DNA of 57,300 nt. It comes from VGLO01 sp964599285. Its GTDB lineage: Bacteria > Patescibacteriota > Minisyncoccia > Minisyncoccales > Staskawiczbacteraceae. The translations under genes and the position numbers were made by a program. The notes under the pieces are model-generated. The model did not search any database and was not told the DNA's origin. It saw nothing but the letters and a program-made list of their open reading frames with translations. Shown here piece by piece: positions 7,701 through 14,289 of this stretch; position 1 is the first letter of the stretch; every line of letters begins with the position of its first letter. The stretch lies in the NCBI GenBank assembly GCA_964599285.1, contig CAZREI010000006.1:1-57300 (forward strand), given 5' to 3'.

Positions 7701-8602
7701 ACTCTTTGGATATTATAAGGAGAATTATCAAACCTATTAAAATTTTTGTGGTGTAAAATAAAGTGACTCAATTCTCTGCCAATTAAATTATGTCTTGCGT
7801 TGTATTCATCAGCTAATTTATGAACAAACACATATTGGTTATCAAGCGGTTGGAGCACGGATGAATAATGCTCGCCATCTCTTATCTGCCTTGTATTAAA
7901 ATAGCCAGGCATTAAAGACTGCCCAACTTTTAAATCTTTTACTTCTTTATATTCGCCACTCCTAAGCATAAAACGGTGATTTGGGGTACACTCAATTTTT
8001 TCACCATTGTCCAATGTGATTTCTAGAATCTCTTCATTCTTCTTGGTAAGTCTTGGATTTTTTATTTCAACAATCTCAATTTTCTTAGTTTCGTTATTGA
8101 AAGCAAAGGTAAAATTTTTCTTGCCTTGCGCATGTTCTTCTATTAGTTCCCCGAAACTCAAACTTCTACCATCAACTAATTTTACTTTTGTATCTTTTGT
8201 AAAACAGCCAAAATTTCCTTGTCCATGCACAAGTGGATATCTTAAGTTAAAATCCTGAGCCATTCGAACCAGCGAATCATAAATTGCCGTATCTCCGTGT
8301 GGATGGAATTTCGCCATCGTATCGCCGGTAATTGCCGCGCATTTTCGGAATTTAGCAGAAGCGCCAAGCCCCAGCTCGTGCATGGCAAACAAAATCTTCC
8401 GGTGAACCGGTTTTAAGCCATCGCGAACATCGGGCAACGCTCGGGCAACAATCACAGACATAGCATAATCAATGTAGGACTCTTTGAGTTCATCCACAAT
8501 TTCACGCTTGCTGACGTTGCCGATAGCGTTTTTACCCGGATCATTTTCCGAAACACTTTTGCCGGGTTTCTCTTTTTTTGGATCTTCTTTTTCTTTGGCC
8601 AT
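4727..8602 (-). CDS. gyrA: DNA gyrase subunit A with in-frame intein
   Basis: GyrA cuts and rejoins DNA in the gyrase A2B2 complex. Before splicing it is 1291 residues; without the 406-residue intein it is about 885. The N-terminal winged-helix region has the active-site Tyr in MRYTEAKL. The GyrA-box QKRGGKG in the C-terminal pinwheel supports gyrase rather than topoisomerase IV. The start is ATG 8602; GTG 8620 would add six residues from a repeat. The pinwheel carries about 45 extra residues between VIGMDVIG and QYLLVVMEHG, encoded by two palindromic insertions (5044-5099 and 5117-5190). No clear Shine-Dalgarno is seen. gyrB is not in the window. Confidence 0.95.
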   Translation of the reverse strand: MAKEKEDPKKEKPGKSVSENDPGKNAIGNVSKREIVDELKESYIDYAMSVIVARALPDVRDGLKPVHRKILFAMHELGLGASAKFRKCAAITGDTMAKFHPHGDTAIYDSLVRMAQDFNLRYPLVHGQGNFGCFTKDTKVKLVDGRSLSFGELIEEHAQGKKNFTFAFNNETKKIEIVEIKNPRLTKKNEEILEITLDNGEKIECTPNHRFMLRSGEYKEVKDLKVGQSLMPGYFNTRQIRDGEHYSSVLQPLDNQYVFVHKLADEYNARHNLIGRELSHFILHHKNFNRFDNSPYNIQRVTWKEHQEIHAKQGKEVWLRATPEMRERHKKNVKVALANPLIRKKLSESSKRLWKSARYRAKYPENHFEKMAEELWKNPDMQEFHSKKLSKQWQEPDFRERVIESSRAFGVQKARKEPNFIRELTEKAKIALKLNWQNPKYGKNIVKNKILRYVKSLLEKYPIITPEIYQKDRYNNCIPNIGNINKYFSSFEEAVEKSKTYNHKVVSIKNLTKKEDVYDLTIDQLHNFLLDAGVFVHNSIDGDSAASMRYTEAKLSRLGETLLADIEMDTVNFMDNYDGTKREPTVLPSPLPQLLLNGSLGIAVGMATNIPPHNLTELINAIFYLLEHPKAETPDLFEFIQGPDFPTGGIIYDQKEIISAYSQGKGAIIMRGKADVVTKKDESEQIVITEIPYQVVKSELVESLAELVSEKKVEGIKDIRDLSDREGMRIVIDVKRGFQPQRILNRLYKFTNLQKTFHLNLLALVDGIQPEILSISDVLKYFIAHRTQVLTRRTKFELDKAKERAHILEGLMIALHNIDAVIQTIKKSKDREEAKVNLEKKFKLTERQAIAILEMRLQTLAGLERLKIEQELKAILERIKELLAILKSPEKLKGLIKKELEELKEKFGDARRTKVIKGKLGEITEIDLVPLEETMVTLTTGGYIKRINPATYKIQKRGGKGIMGMKTMQDDIVEHFLAANTHDNLLFFTDSGKVFQTQVYEIPEGTRVARGRGLMNFLDISGEEKVLSLVPMEKLPANQVRPEKYLVMVTKNGRIKKTSLEEFDNVRKSGIIAIKLEKGDALKKVVKTTGQDDIVLVTKQGAAIRFREKDIRPMGRSAAGVKGIRLHKGDEVIGMDVIGIPNSPSLDSQSSSTRGGQLPISNVKEKVHPVKSSEAGVSQTAKQFNRVKQYLLVVMEHGYGKRTDIGQYKVQGRGGSGIKTAKITPKTGGIVLSSILDDSADDEDLIVISQKGQVIRTATKSISQLGRATQGVRIMRLEEGDNVASGTCLKE
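5044..5099. repeat. In-frame palindromic insertion in gyrA (CCCTGTTAAAT ends)
   Basis: A 56-base element with perfect 11-bp inverted ends (5044-5054 and 5089-5099). Inside are two hairpins: a 9-bp stem TGTTTCGCA and a 5-bp stem CCAGC. Together they would fold as a three-way junction. The reading frame stays open across it. The same 11-bp ends bracket tRNA-Val(CAC) at 19759-19859. Confidence 0.85.
5117..5190. repeat. Second in-frame insertion in gyrA with nested palindrome
   Basis: Outer arms are TTGGAAATTGGTAATTG-like on the left and AATTGGGAATTCCAA-like on the right. Between them lies a palindromic block beginning CCCGCCTCG and ending CGAGGCTGGG. The same inner block occurs in the ftsH tail (17418-17450) and between pilN and pilM (36167-36200). 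It adds the residues SPSLDSQSSSTRGGQLPIS. Confidence 0.75.
6989..8206 (-). mobile_element. GyrA intein with HNH-type homing endonuclease
   Basis: A 406-residue intein lies between Gly of GQGNFG and Ser of SIDGDSAAS, upstream of the catalytic Tyr. Splicing residues are visible: Cys1 (CFTKDTKVKLVDG), a block B-like TPNHRF, and the C-terminal FVHN followed by Ser. The middle has an HNH-like core (LSHFILHHKNFNRFDN then a WKEHQEIH segment) and several short repeated basic/aromatic motifs of the NUMOD type (WKSARYRAKYP, LWKNPDMQEFHSKK). The nested endonuclease would home to intein-free gyrA. Whether it is active is unknown. Confidence 0.92.
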
Positions 8603-8604
8603 AT

Positions 8605-8647
8605 GTGACCGCGGAATCACGCGGAAATTTACGCGGAATCACGCGGA
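8605..8647. repeat. Tandem CGCGGAA array before gyrA
   Basis: Four CGCGGAA units at irregular 10-12 base spacing, alternating with ATCA and ATTTA, cover the space between the downstream gene and the gyrA start. The array overlaps the region where a ribosome binding site would be expected. Confidence 0.6.
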
Positions 8648-8653
8648 AAAAAA

Positions 8654-9295
8654 TTAGTTAGTAAACTTGAAGGTGGAAAGGATTTTCAAAATAACATCTC
8701 TATTGGCAAGATGTGGTGGATTAGCGGCGACAAACAATCCCAATCCAAGGTTATCGCGGAATTTTCCAGACACGTCCCAATGTTCCGTATCATCATCGCG
8801 GATGTAGTGGCAAACATCAAACTGCTGGCCGCCGATTTCTAATTTTTCATAACCCGACTGACATACTCCGCCAAAACCCTGGCCGTAGTCCACCTGAAAA
8901 ACGCCCTGGTCGCCCGAAAAAATCACGCTGGTGATAGGATCTGTACTGGCTGAATTTACATCTACCTGCCAATCAGGGGGATAGGACAAACTGAATTTCC
9001 CCTGATTGCTTGCGTATGTTTTCCAACCAGCAATGCTAACTTCCGGACTCACAGATGGGCTTGCCAAAGCTGAAGGGTTTGGCGAATCTAGTTGGACATT
9101 CGGTAAATCAATCTTAGGCAAGTCAATGGTTTTAAAGGAACCGCCGATGGCTGAAATACTCTTGGCGGCTGACTCAACCCAGAAAAACCCCAAAATCAGC
9201 CCGGAAACAGTAACTACCAAGGCAATGATCAGTACCTTGTGGTGTTCAGGCAATGCCCTTAATTTTTCTATAAAATTTCTATTTTTTTCAGACAT
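8654..9295 (-). CDS. Membrane-anchored protein of unknown function
   Basis: A 213-residue protein with a short cytoplasmic N-terminus and one membrane helix at about residues 21-40 (VLIIALVVTVSGLILGFFWV). A Ser/Pro-rich linker (about 70-88) follows. The C-terminal globular domain starts WKTYASNQGKFSLSYPPDW, the opening seen in PsbP-like or lipoprotein-type beta domains. Two Cys (VCQSGYEK, DVCHYIRDD) could form a disulfide outside the cell. It is separated from the MBL gene by a repeat cassette. The function is not recognised. Confidence 0.65.
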   Translation of the reverse strand: MSEKNRNFIEKLRALPEHHKVLIIALVVTVSGLILGFFWVESAAKSISAIGGSFKTIDLPKIDLPNVQLDSPNPSALASPSVSPEVSIAGWKTYASNQGKFSLSYPPDWQVDVNSASTDPITSVIFSGDQGVFQVDYGQGFGGVCQSGYEKLEIGGQQFDVCHYIRDDDTEHWDVSGKFRDNLGLGLFVAANPPHLANRDVILKILSTFKFTN

Positions 9296-9300
9296 TTTTA

Positions 9301-9522
9301 AATTATTCTAATTGACCTAATTATTCTAATAATGCTAGTGAAGGGAGGCGCAGGAAACCGCAGTTTCATGTGCTGACCGAACGACGCATTATATAAATCC
9401 TATTTCTATTAATCTAAATAAACCCCAAACCCCAATAACCAAATCGCCCTTAAAAGTTAGGTATTCACGTTTTTAGGCATTGCTTAGGATAATTAGGTCA
9501 ATTAGAATAATTAGAATAATTT
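9301..9522. repeat. Inverted 9-mer array (ATTATTCTA family), long variant
   Basis: The left arm at 9301-9332 and the right arm at 9485-9522 match the family. The spacer is longer than in other copies and includes an unrelated segment with CAGGAAACCGCAGTTTC. The conserved core around 9458-9480 (GTATTCACGTTTTTAGGCATT) is present. No gene is seen in it. Confidence 0.8.
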
Positions 9523-9533
9523 AGTTTTGCAAG

Positions 9534-10193
9534 CTACGCTTGCAAAACAACAATCTCCGTCACTCCTTCCTTGGGCAAACTACTGGATTTCACCACCAGC
9601 TTATCCTGCGCCTGGCCATTATTTTTTCCCATGGCTTTTAAAAATTTGTCCACGCCATCCAGTTCAATTTTCAATTTTGGCAGGGCATAGTGCATTGGGA
9701 CAACCATTTTAGGCTCAATTTGTCCTATCACCTTGGCTGCATCATGTCCGTCAATAGTAAATGTCCCACCCACCGGAATCATCAAAATGTCCACCCTGCC
9801 GATGAGCTCCAACTGTTCGTCGGTCAATTCCTTCTGGCCAAAGTCCCCCAAATGGCAAAACCGAATATCTTCGGCTTCTATCGTATAGATGGTGTTTTTC
9901 CCCCGCTCTTTCCCCTGGGAATTGTCATGGAAAGAATCAATACCTTGCACAAACACGCCCTTGATTTCGTACTCTCCAGGGTTTTGTATCAAAAATGGAT
10001 TGCCTTTGATGGCGCTTATATTATTGTGATCGTAATGCTGGTGAGTAAGCAACAAAATATCAGCCGAAAAATTCGGCGCCTTGAGCCCTATTTTTTCTTC
10101 AAAAGGATCTATGACAATATCGGCCGAGTGATCCTTCCCATTAGAAACCGACAGTTGAAAGCAGGCCTGCCCAGCCCAAACAATTTTAGCCAT
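9534..10193 (-). CDS. MBL-fold metal-dependent hydrolase (UlaG-like)
   Basis: A 219-residue metallo-beta-lactamase-fold protein. The metal-binding motif HQHYDHN (about residues 51-57) fits HxHxDH with Tyr inserted. Further metal ligands are expected at HLGD (about 113-116), Asp in SDRVDIL-like VDILMIPVGG and His in VPMHY (about 172-176). The length and the N-terminal WAGQACFQL fit the UlaG/UPF0173 group. The substrate is unknown. It lies downstream of the broken hepT gene and is probably transcribed separately or with that remnant. Confidence 0.85.
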   Translation of the reverse strand: MAKIVWAGQACFQLSVSNGKDHSADIVIDPFEEKIGLKAPNFSADILLLTHQHYDHNNISAIKGNPFLIQNPGEYEIKGVFVQGIDSFHDNSQGKERGKNTIYTIEAEDIRFCHLGDFGQKELTDEQLELIGRVDILMIPVGGTFTIDGHDAAKVIGQIEPKMVVPMHYALPKLKIELDGVDKFLKAMGKNNGQAQDKLVVKSSSLPKEGVTEIVVLQA

Positions 10194-10201
10194 TTTTATT
10201 T

Positions 10202-10758
10202 TTATAATAACTTCTTATTTTTTTCTTCTTTATAAATTTCGTTTAACATTTTTGAAATTTTAATTTTTAAATCAGGGATATCTTCTTTTATGGTTCTCCA
10301 TACCTTGTTTTTATTAAATCCAAAATATTCGTGGATTAATGCGTTTCTTATCCCCGCCATTCCTTTCCAACCCTGAATTACGAAATGCACATTTAAATGC
10401 TTTTTTCGGGTCTTTTCCCAGAATTTGGGCTATAAATTCGCTATAATTTCTATGCGTAGCCTCTGGCTACGCCTATAAATTCTATCAAATTTCTATTCCC
10501 AAATTCTGGGAAAATACCGCGAAAGCATTTCGTAATTCAAGGTTTCCAGGAAATTTCAGGGTACTTTTTCTTAATTTTAGGCGGAATGTGGCGAGTTGCT
10601 TCGCCTATTATTTCAAATCTCCTTATGGTGGCATCGACAACCTGCTGGTCAGAAAAAAAATCGTTTTTACTGAAATCCTTAGTATAATTTTCTATATTTT
10701 CAGCACTTTCAAGTATATCTTCTAAAAACATTACATAGTCTCTATCTTTTTTCATCAT
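10202..10758 (-). pseudogene. hepT: HepT-like HEPN toxin gene split by a palindromic element
   Basis: The N-terminal half (10537-10758; MMKKDRDYVMFLEDILES to KKYPEISWK) and the C-terminal half (10202 to about 10363; GMAGIRNALIHEYFG onward) are two parts of one DUF86/HepT protein. The HEPN active-site motif RxxxxH (RNALIH) is in the second half. Between them is a 172-base palindrome at 10371-10542 with TTTCCA on both sides. Removing the element and one TTTCCA rejoins ...EISWK to GMAGIRN... exactly in frame. The first half now ends at a TGA just inside the element. HepT is the toxin partner of MntA. Confidence 0.85.
10371..10542. mobile_element. 172-bp palindromic (MITE-like) element inserted in hepT
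   Basis: Ends CCCTGAATTACGAAATGC (left) and its near-perfect complement (right, CCTTG...). TTTCCA occurs just outside both ends (10364-10369 and 10543-10548), as expected for a target-site duplication. The inner part is also mirrored (CCCAGAATTTGGG on both arms) around a GCGTAGCC/GGCTACGC hairpin. There is no ORF, so it would need a helper in trans. Related copies lie at 11311-11485 and from 57239. Confidence 0.85.
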
Positions 10759-10759
10759 A

Positions 10760-10920
10760 AGACCTCTTGCAAAATTAGGCTTCGTACGAAAATAAAGACT
10801 TTGCGGGGAAATCAGGTGATAGAATTTTTTGGTTTACCCTCTGCGGTAAGCCAAAAAATTCTTGCGCCTATTTTGTCCAAAGGCTTTATTTGCAGTAAAG
10901 CCTTATTTTGCAAGAGGTCT
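10760..10920. mobile_element. 161-bp MITE-like element between mntA and hepT
   Basis: Perfect 16-bp inverted ends AGACCTCTTGCAAAAT (10760-10775) and their complement (10905-10920). ATA occurs on both sides. The interior holds a long hairpin around GGTTTACC/GGTAAGCC and a second mirrored CAAAGGCTTTA block. It carries no ORF and is unrelated in sequence to the element inside hepT. Confidence 0.8.
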
Positions 10921-10923
10921 ATA

Positions 10924-11220
10924 CTACATAATAAGAACTTGCTCTTTTAATATTCTGTTCTTTATTCTTGGGCGAATAGTGGAGTATTCAACTAAATCCA
11001 CTCTTTTTTTCAGCATCTCTTGCAAATCTACCTGGAGGCCGCAAAAATCAAACAAACTTTTATCATCATTTTTATACTCTATTAAAATATCGATGTCGCT
11101 TCTTTTACTTGCCTCTCCCCGTGCGTACGAACCAAAAACAGCCGCCCTTTTTACATCGTGGCTCTTTAAAATTGGAGTTATTTTCTTTTTTATAATGTTG
11201 ATTTTTACCGTATTTTTCAT
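10924..11220 (-). CDS. mntA: MntA-like minimal nucleotidyltransferase antitoxin
   Basis: A 98-residue protein with the pol-beta nucleotidyltransferase signature GSYARGEASKRSDIDILIE (about residues 31-49). The GSxxRG and DxD metal-binding parts are complete. MntA proteins neutralise HepT by adding AMP to a Tyr near its active site. The gene reads intact and would precede hepT, but a 161-base element now separates them and hepT itself is broken. The antitoxin therefore probably has no local target any more, unless a paralog exists elsewhere. Confidence 0.85.
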   Translation of the reverse strand: MKNTVKINIIKKKITPILKSHDVKRAAVFGSYARGEASKRSDIDILIEYKNDDKSLFDFCGLQVDLQEMLKKRVDLVEYSTIRPRIKNRILKEQVLIM

Positions 11221-11310
11221 AAGCTCAAGATTATTTTATCACAACCATTTTTTTACTTCAACTCTTGCACAATGGCAAAAATAATGTAGTATGAAAACAT
11301 TATTATTAAT

Positions 11311-11485
11311 ACTCTGAATTACGAAAATCTTTCGCGGTATTTTCCCCAAATTTGGAAGGTGAAAATTTGATAGAATTTTCAGGCTTAGCCAAAGGCTCCG
11401 CCTGAAAATTATTGCGAATTTTCAACCCAAATTTGGAGAAAAGACCCGAAAAATCGTTTCCAATGGGAGTTTCGTAATTCAGAGT
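11311..11485. mobile_element. 175-bp palindromic element, second copy of the hepT-inserting family
   Basis: Perfect 16-bp inverted ends ACTCTGAATTACGAAA. Internal blocks TTTCGCGGTATTTTCCCC, AAATTTGG and GAAAATTTGATAGAATTTT match the copy inside hepT. The loop has a TTCAGGC/GCCTGAA hairpin. It fills the 315 bases between mntA and rpsA; the rest of that gap shows nothing. Confidence 0.8.
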
Positions 11486-11535
11486 AATAAGCCAGCTGGG
11501 GCAGCTTAGCTGTCCGCCTGGTAAAAAATATTGTT

Positions 11536-12711
11536 ATGAAAGAAACTATTGCGAAACAACCCACCTCCGCTAAAAGCTATGGCGGGCAAGGAAAAAATAG
11601 TGACTCACTGATTCCTCCTTCGGTAGGATCCATTGTGGAAGGCAAAGTGGTGGCGCGCGACCGGTCATCGCTTTTTATTGATTTGGGAAACCAGGGCACC
11701 GGCATTATTTATGGCCGGGAATTTTATGAAGTCAAAGAGGTCATCAAAAACTTGGCAATCGGCGATATCGTGCACGCTAAAATTGTGGATTTAGAAAACG
11801 AAGAAGGTTATCGCGAACTTTCCTTGCAAGACGCCACCAAAGATTTAAACTGGCAGAAACTCAAGGACCTTAAAGAAAAAGAAGAAATCATCACGGTAAA
11901 AATCACCGGCGTTAACAAGGGTGGCCTTCTGACCAGCGTCAATAATATTCCTGCCTTTTTGCCCGTTTCACAACTGTCGCCGGAAAACTACCCGCGCGTC
12001 AGCGATGCCAATAAGGCTAAAATTTTGCAGTCTTTGCAAAAATTCATCGGCAAAACGTTGGAAGTAAAAATTCTGGATTTGCTGGCCGAAGAAAACAAAT
12101 TAATTCTGTCCGAAAAAGCCAAAACCGAACAGATGACCCGCGCCATTTTGCAAAACTACAAAAAAGGCGATATTATTGAGGGGAAAATCACCGGCATTGC
12201 TGACTTTGGAGCGTTTATACGTTTTCCACTCGCTGTGCTCCAAGCACAGCCGCAGATCAACGCGGATTCAACGCAGATTGACGCGGATACTAAAGGAAGT
12301 GAAAAGAAAGATGAATCTATTGAAGGGTTGATCCACATTTCCGAACTGGATTGGCAGTTGGTTTCAAATCCTGCGGAAGTGGTAAAAGTGAGCGAAGTTT
12401 TGAAAGCCCAAATTATAGACATTCACAACAACCAGGTATTTTTATCGCTCAAAAGTTTAAAAGAAAATCCCTGGGAAAAAATTGAAAAAGAGTTTAAAAA
12501 AGGAGATAAGATTCCCGGGAAAGTCATTTCATTTAGCCCATTTGGAGCCTTCGTGGAAGTGATGCCAAAGATTCGCGGCCTGGCCCACATTTCCGAATTT
12601 GCCAGCCAAAAAGAAATGGAAGAATCATTGAAAACGGGAGAATCGTACCAATTTGAAATTTTATTGATTGAACCCAAAGAACACCGGATGAGCCTGAAAC
12701 TGGCAAAGTAA
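11536..12711 (+). CDS. rpsA: 30S ribosomal protein S1-like, four S1 domains
   Basis: A 391-residue protein with four S1 RNA-binding repeats, at about 31-105, 120-195, 213-300 and 317-390 (for example GSIVEGKVVARDRSSLFIDLG, split as GSIVEGKV and SLFIDLG, and GDKIPGKVISFSPFGAFVEV). S1 helps bring mRNA to the 30S subunit. Four repeats is fewer than the six of E. coli. The third repeat is stretched by about 25 residues (AVLQAQPQINADSTQIDADT) encoded by a hairpin plus a tandem GCAGAT/GCGGAT array at 12226-12292. The ATG at 11536 follows a repeat element and has no clear Shine-Dalgarno. Confidence 0.88.
   Translation: MKETIAKQPTSAKSYGGQGKNSDSLIPPSVGSIVEGKVVARDRSSLFIDLGNQGTGIIYGREFYEVKEVIKNLAIGDIVHAKIVDLENEEGYRELSLQDATKDLNWQKLKDLKEKEEIITVKITGVNKGGLLTSVNNIPAFLPVSQLSPENYPRVSDANKAKILQSLQKFIGKTLEVKILDLLAEENKLILSEKAKTEQMTRAILQNYKKGDIIEGKITGIADFGAFIRFPLAVLQAQPQINADSTQIDADTKGSEKKDESIEGLIHISELDWQLVSNPAEVVKVSEVLKAQIIDIHNNQVFLSLKSLKENPWEKIEKEFKKGDKIPGKVISFSPFGAFVEVMPKIRGLAHISEFASQKEMEESLKTGESYQFEILLIEPKEHRMSLKLAK
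12226..12292. repeat. In-frame hairpin plus tandem CGCAGAT/CGCGGAT array in rpsA
   Basis: A hairpin GCTGTGCT-CCA-AGCACAGC is followed by four related units ACGC(A/G)GAT. It lies inside the third S1 repeat between two beta strands and keeps the frame. It resembles the CGCGGAA array before gyrA. Confidence 0.65.
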
Positions 12712-12728
12712 CATAGAAACTTTACATG

Positions 12729-12759
12729 CGCAGCAAAAACGAGGGCAGACCTCGTTTTT
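12729..12759 (+). terminator. Terminator of rpsA
   Basis: The stem GCAAAAACGAGG / CCTCGTTTTTGC with loop GCAGA follows the rpsA stop by 20 bases. The promoter of the next gene begins three bases later. Confidence 0.8.
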
Positions 12760-12761
12760 GC

Positions 12762-12790
12762 TTGACATACTTAATTAAATATGCTACAAG
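12762..12790 (+). promoter_or_regulatory. Probable sigma-70 promoter of the 12867 gene
   Basis: TTGACA at 12762-12767, 17-base spacer, TACAAG at 12785-12790 (4 of 6 to consensus). A short GAGCA/TGCTC hairpin lies directly before the AAAGGAGG ribosome binding site. Confidence 0.55.
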
Positions 12791-12866
12791 AATAATAGCC
12801 ATCGGGAATGTCCTCTGGCAGCTCATTTTTTTCACAATACGAGCACTCTGCTCAAAGGAGGAGATC

Positions 12867-14033
12867 GTGATCCAGGTCAAGGCAATTCTTATGCACAAGC
12901 GGCCCCATTTCGATGAAATGGTCTGTGATTGGGAGTCGCGTAAATTCGGCAGGGACATGTATCCTGGCATTCAGGATGCTGAAATTCTCCTCGAGGGCGC
13001 GGCTACCGCGGAAATGCTAGGGGCATCAGCAAAACAGCTCATGGCCGAAGGGGTCCTTTCTTTCGGTCGGTGGGATGGTGAATTCGACGAACACACAAGT
13101 GTTCACTCGCCCGGCGTGCCCGGCAAGTGTGCAGCCGACTTGGTCGCCGAAAAACTCGGCATCAATCAGCATCCGGCGCTTCGACCTCTGCTCGACTTCG
13201 CCAACCAAGCTGATCTAAAAGCAGAGGGCCATCAACTCGACCTGGCCTGCATGGTCAAAACAATGCACTCGATACATCGCAATGACCCATACAAGGTCAT
13301 CGCTTGGGCACAAGAAGGGATCGAGGCTATGTATCAGGCAGAGGCTAGGGGCATAAGAGACACCGCTCCAAAAATCTGCACCACTGATCTGGCGATCCAG
13401 CTTCTGGGCAGCGTTGATCCTCGGGCAATGAAGCAAGTGCTCAGGCTTACCCAAAGCGACACCCATCCGTTCGGTCTCGGTCGAGTTGCAGCAGCAATTC
13501 GTGCCACCAGTGGTTCGAACAAAGCCATTGAATGGGCGACTGCTGGTCTCCAGGCGCTTTATCAAAAACAGCTATCGTTCATTCTGGCACAGGAAGTGGC
13601 CAAGAACGCTCGCCAAGAGCTGGTCCATGTCGGGCACAAGACGGCTAAGGTGCTCATCGCCCAAACCGATGATGAGCAGTTCAGTGACGCCGCGAGATTC
13701 GCAGGAGCAGCCGTCGTCATTCAGCGAAATACTTCTGGTAACGTCCAGATTTACACCAATAAAAACCGACGCAAGCTTGGTTTCGGCGTAAAACTGGATG
13801 AAGTCGCTCGGTGCCTCCGAATAGCAGAACAGAAAGCCAAGCACGCCGTTCTGACGGTGAATCGGGACGAGCTATCTGCCGAAGGAACGGTTGCTGGAGC
13901 AGAAGAGTGGTACTACCATACCGCAGGCCAGTTTATCTTGAATGGAAGTCTGACTGCCGACAACAATCCCACCAAGATTCCTCTCGATGAAATCGTCGAG
14001 ATTGTCAAACAGGGCATCTATATTTATTGGTAA
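12867..14033 (+). CDS. Conserved hypothetical protein, possibly DHH/MYG1-like
   Basis: A 388-residue protein starting at GTG 12867, chosen because AAAGGAGGAG lies 4-6 bases before it. An ATG frame from 12726 would run through the terminator and promoter. Histidine/aspartate motifs at the start (LMHKRPHFDEM), DGEFDEH (about 67-73) and a later ADLKAEGHQLD recall metal-binding patterns of MYG1 or DHH-type phosphoesterases. The match is loose, so the function is left open. Codon use is more G/C-rich than the core genes, and the gene has its own promoter and terminator, suggesting independent acquisition. Confidence 0.7.
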   Translation: MIQVKAILMHKRPHFDEMVCDWESRKFGRDMYPGIQDAEILLEGAATAEMLGASAKQLMAEGVLSFGRWDGEFDEHTSVHSPGVPGKCAADLVAEKLGINQHPALRPLLDFANQADLKAEGHQLDLACMVKTMHSIHRNDPYKVIAWAQEGIEAMYQAEARGIRDTAPKICTTDLAIQLLGSVDPRAMKQVLRLTQSDTHPFGLGRVAAAIRATSGSNKAIEWATAGLQALYQKQLSFILAQEVAKNARQELVHVGHKTAKVLIAQTDDEQFSDAARFAGAAVVIQRNTSGNVQIYTNKNRRKLGFGVKLDEVARCLRIAEQKAKHAVLTVNRDELSAEGTVAGAEEWYYHTAGQFILNGSLTADNNPTKIPLDEIVEIVKQGIYIYW

Positions 14034-14054
14034 TCCTACCAAAATAAGAGATGT

Positions 14055-14091
14055 CGGCGCCGAGTCAAGCACACTCGGCGCTCTTTTTTTT
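14055..14091 (+). terminator. Terminator of the 12867 gene
   Basis: A stem GCGCCGAGT / ACTCGGCGC with loop CAAGCAC ends in a run of eight T. Confidence 0.9.
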
Positions 14092-14171
14092 ACAAAATTT
14101 TACAATTTTTTCCGTGGGGGCGCCCAGGTTGAAATATATTTTTCAACGTGCTACCATAACGCCATAAATGA

Positions 14172-14281
14172 AATGCAAATTCGGCGAATCTTATGCTAAT
14201 CTACAAAATTGCTAATGTGGCGCGTGCCGTCGTATTCGCAATTTCGCAGAAATTAGCATAAGATTTGTAGATTTGCATTGC
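14172..14281. repeat. 110-bp palindromic element (AATCTAC family)
   Basis: Inverted arms begin ATGCAAAT on both sides, with GATTAGCATAAGATT-type units. The centre contains GCGAATACGACG in reverse complement. It is the opposite-orientation homolog of 37362-37475. It ends ten bases before the ftsH start, so it occupies the expected ribosome-binding region. Confidence 0.8.
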
Positions 14282-14289
14282 TACTGAAA

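Noticed and set aside
12726..12866. 47-residue N-terminal extension of the 12867 gene
   Set aside because: It would translate the rpsA terminator and the promoter; a strong ribosome binding site marks GTG 12867.
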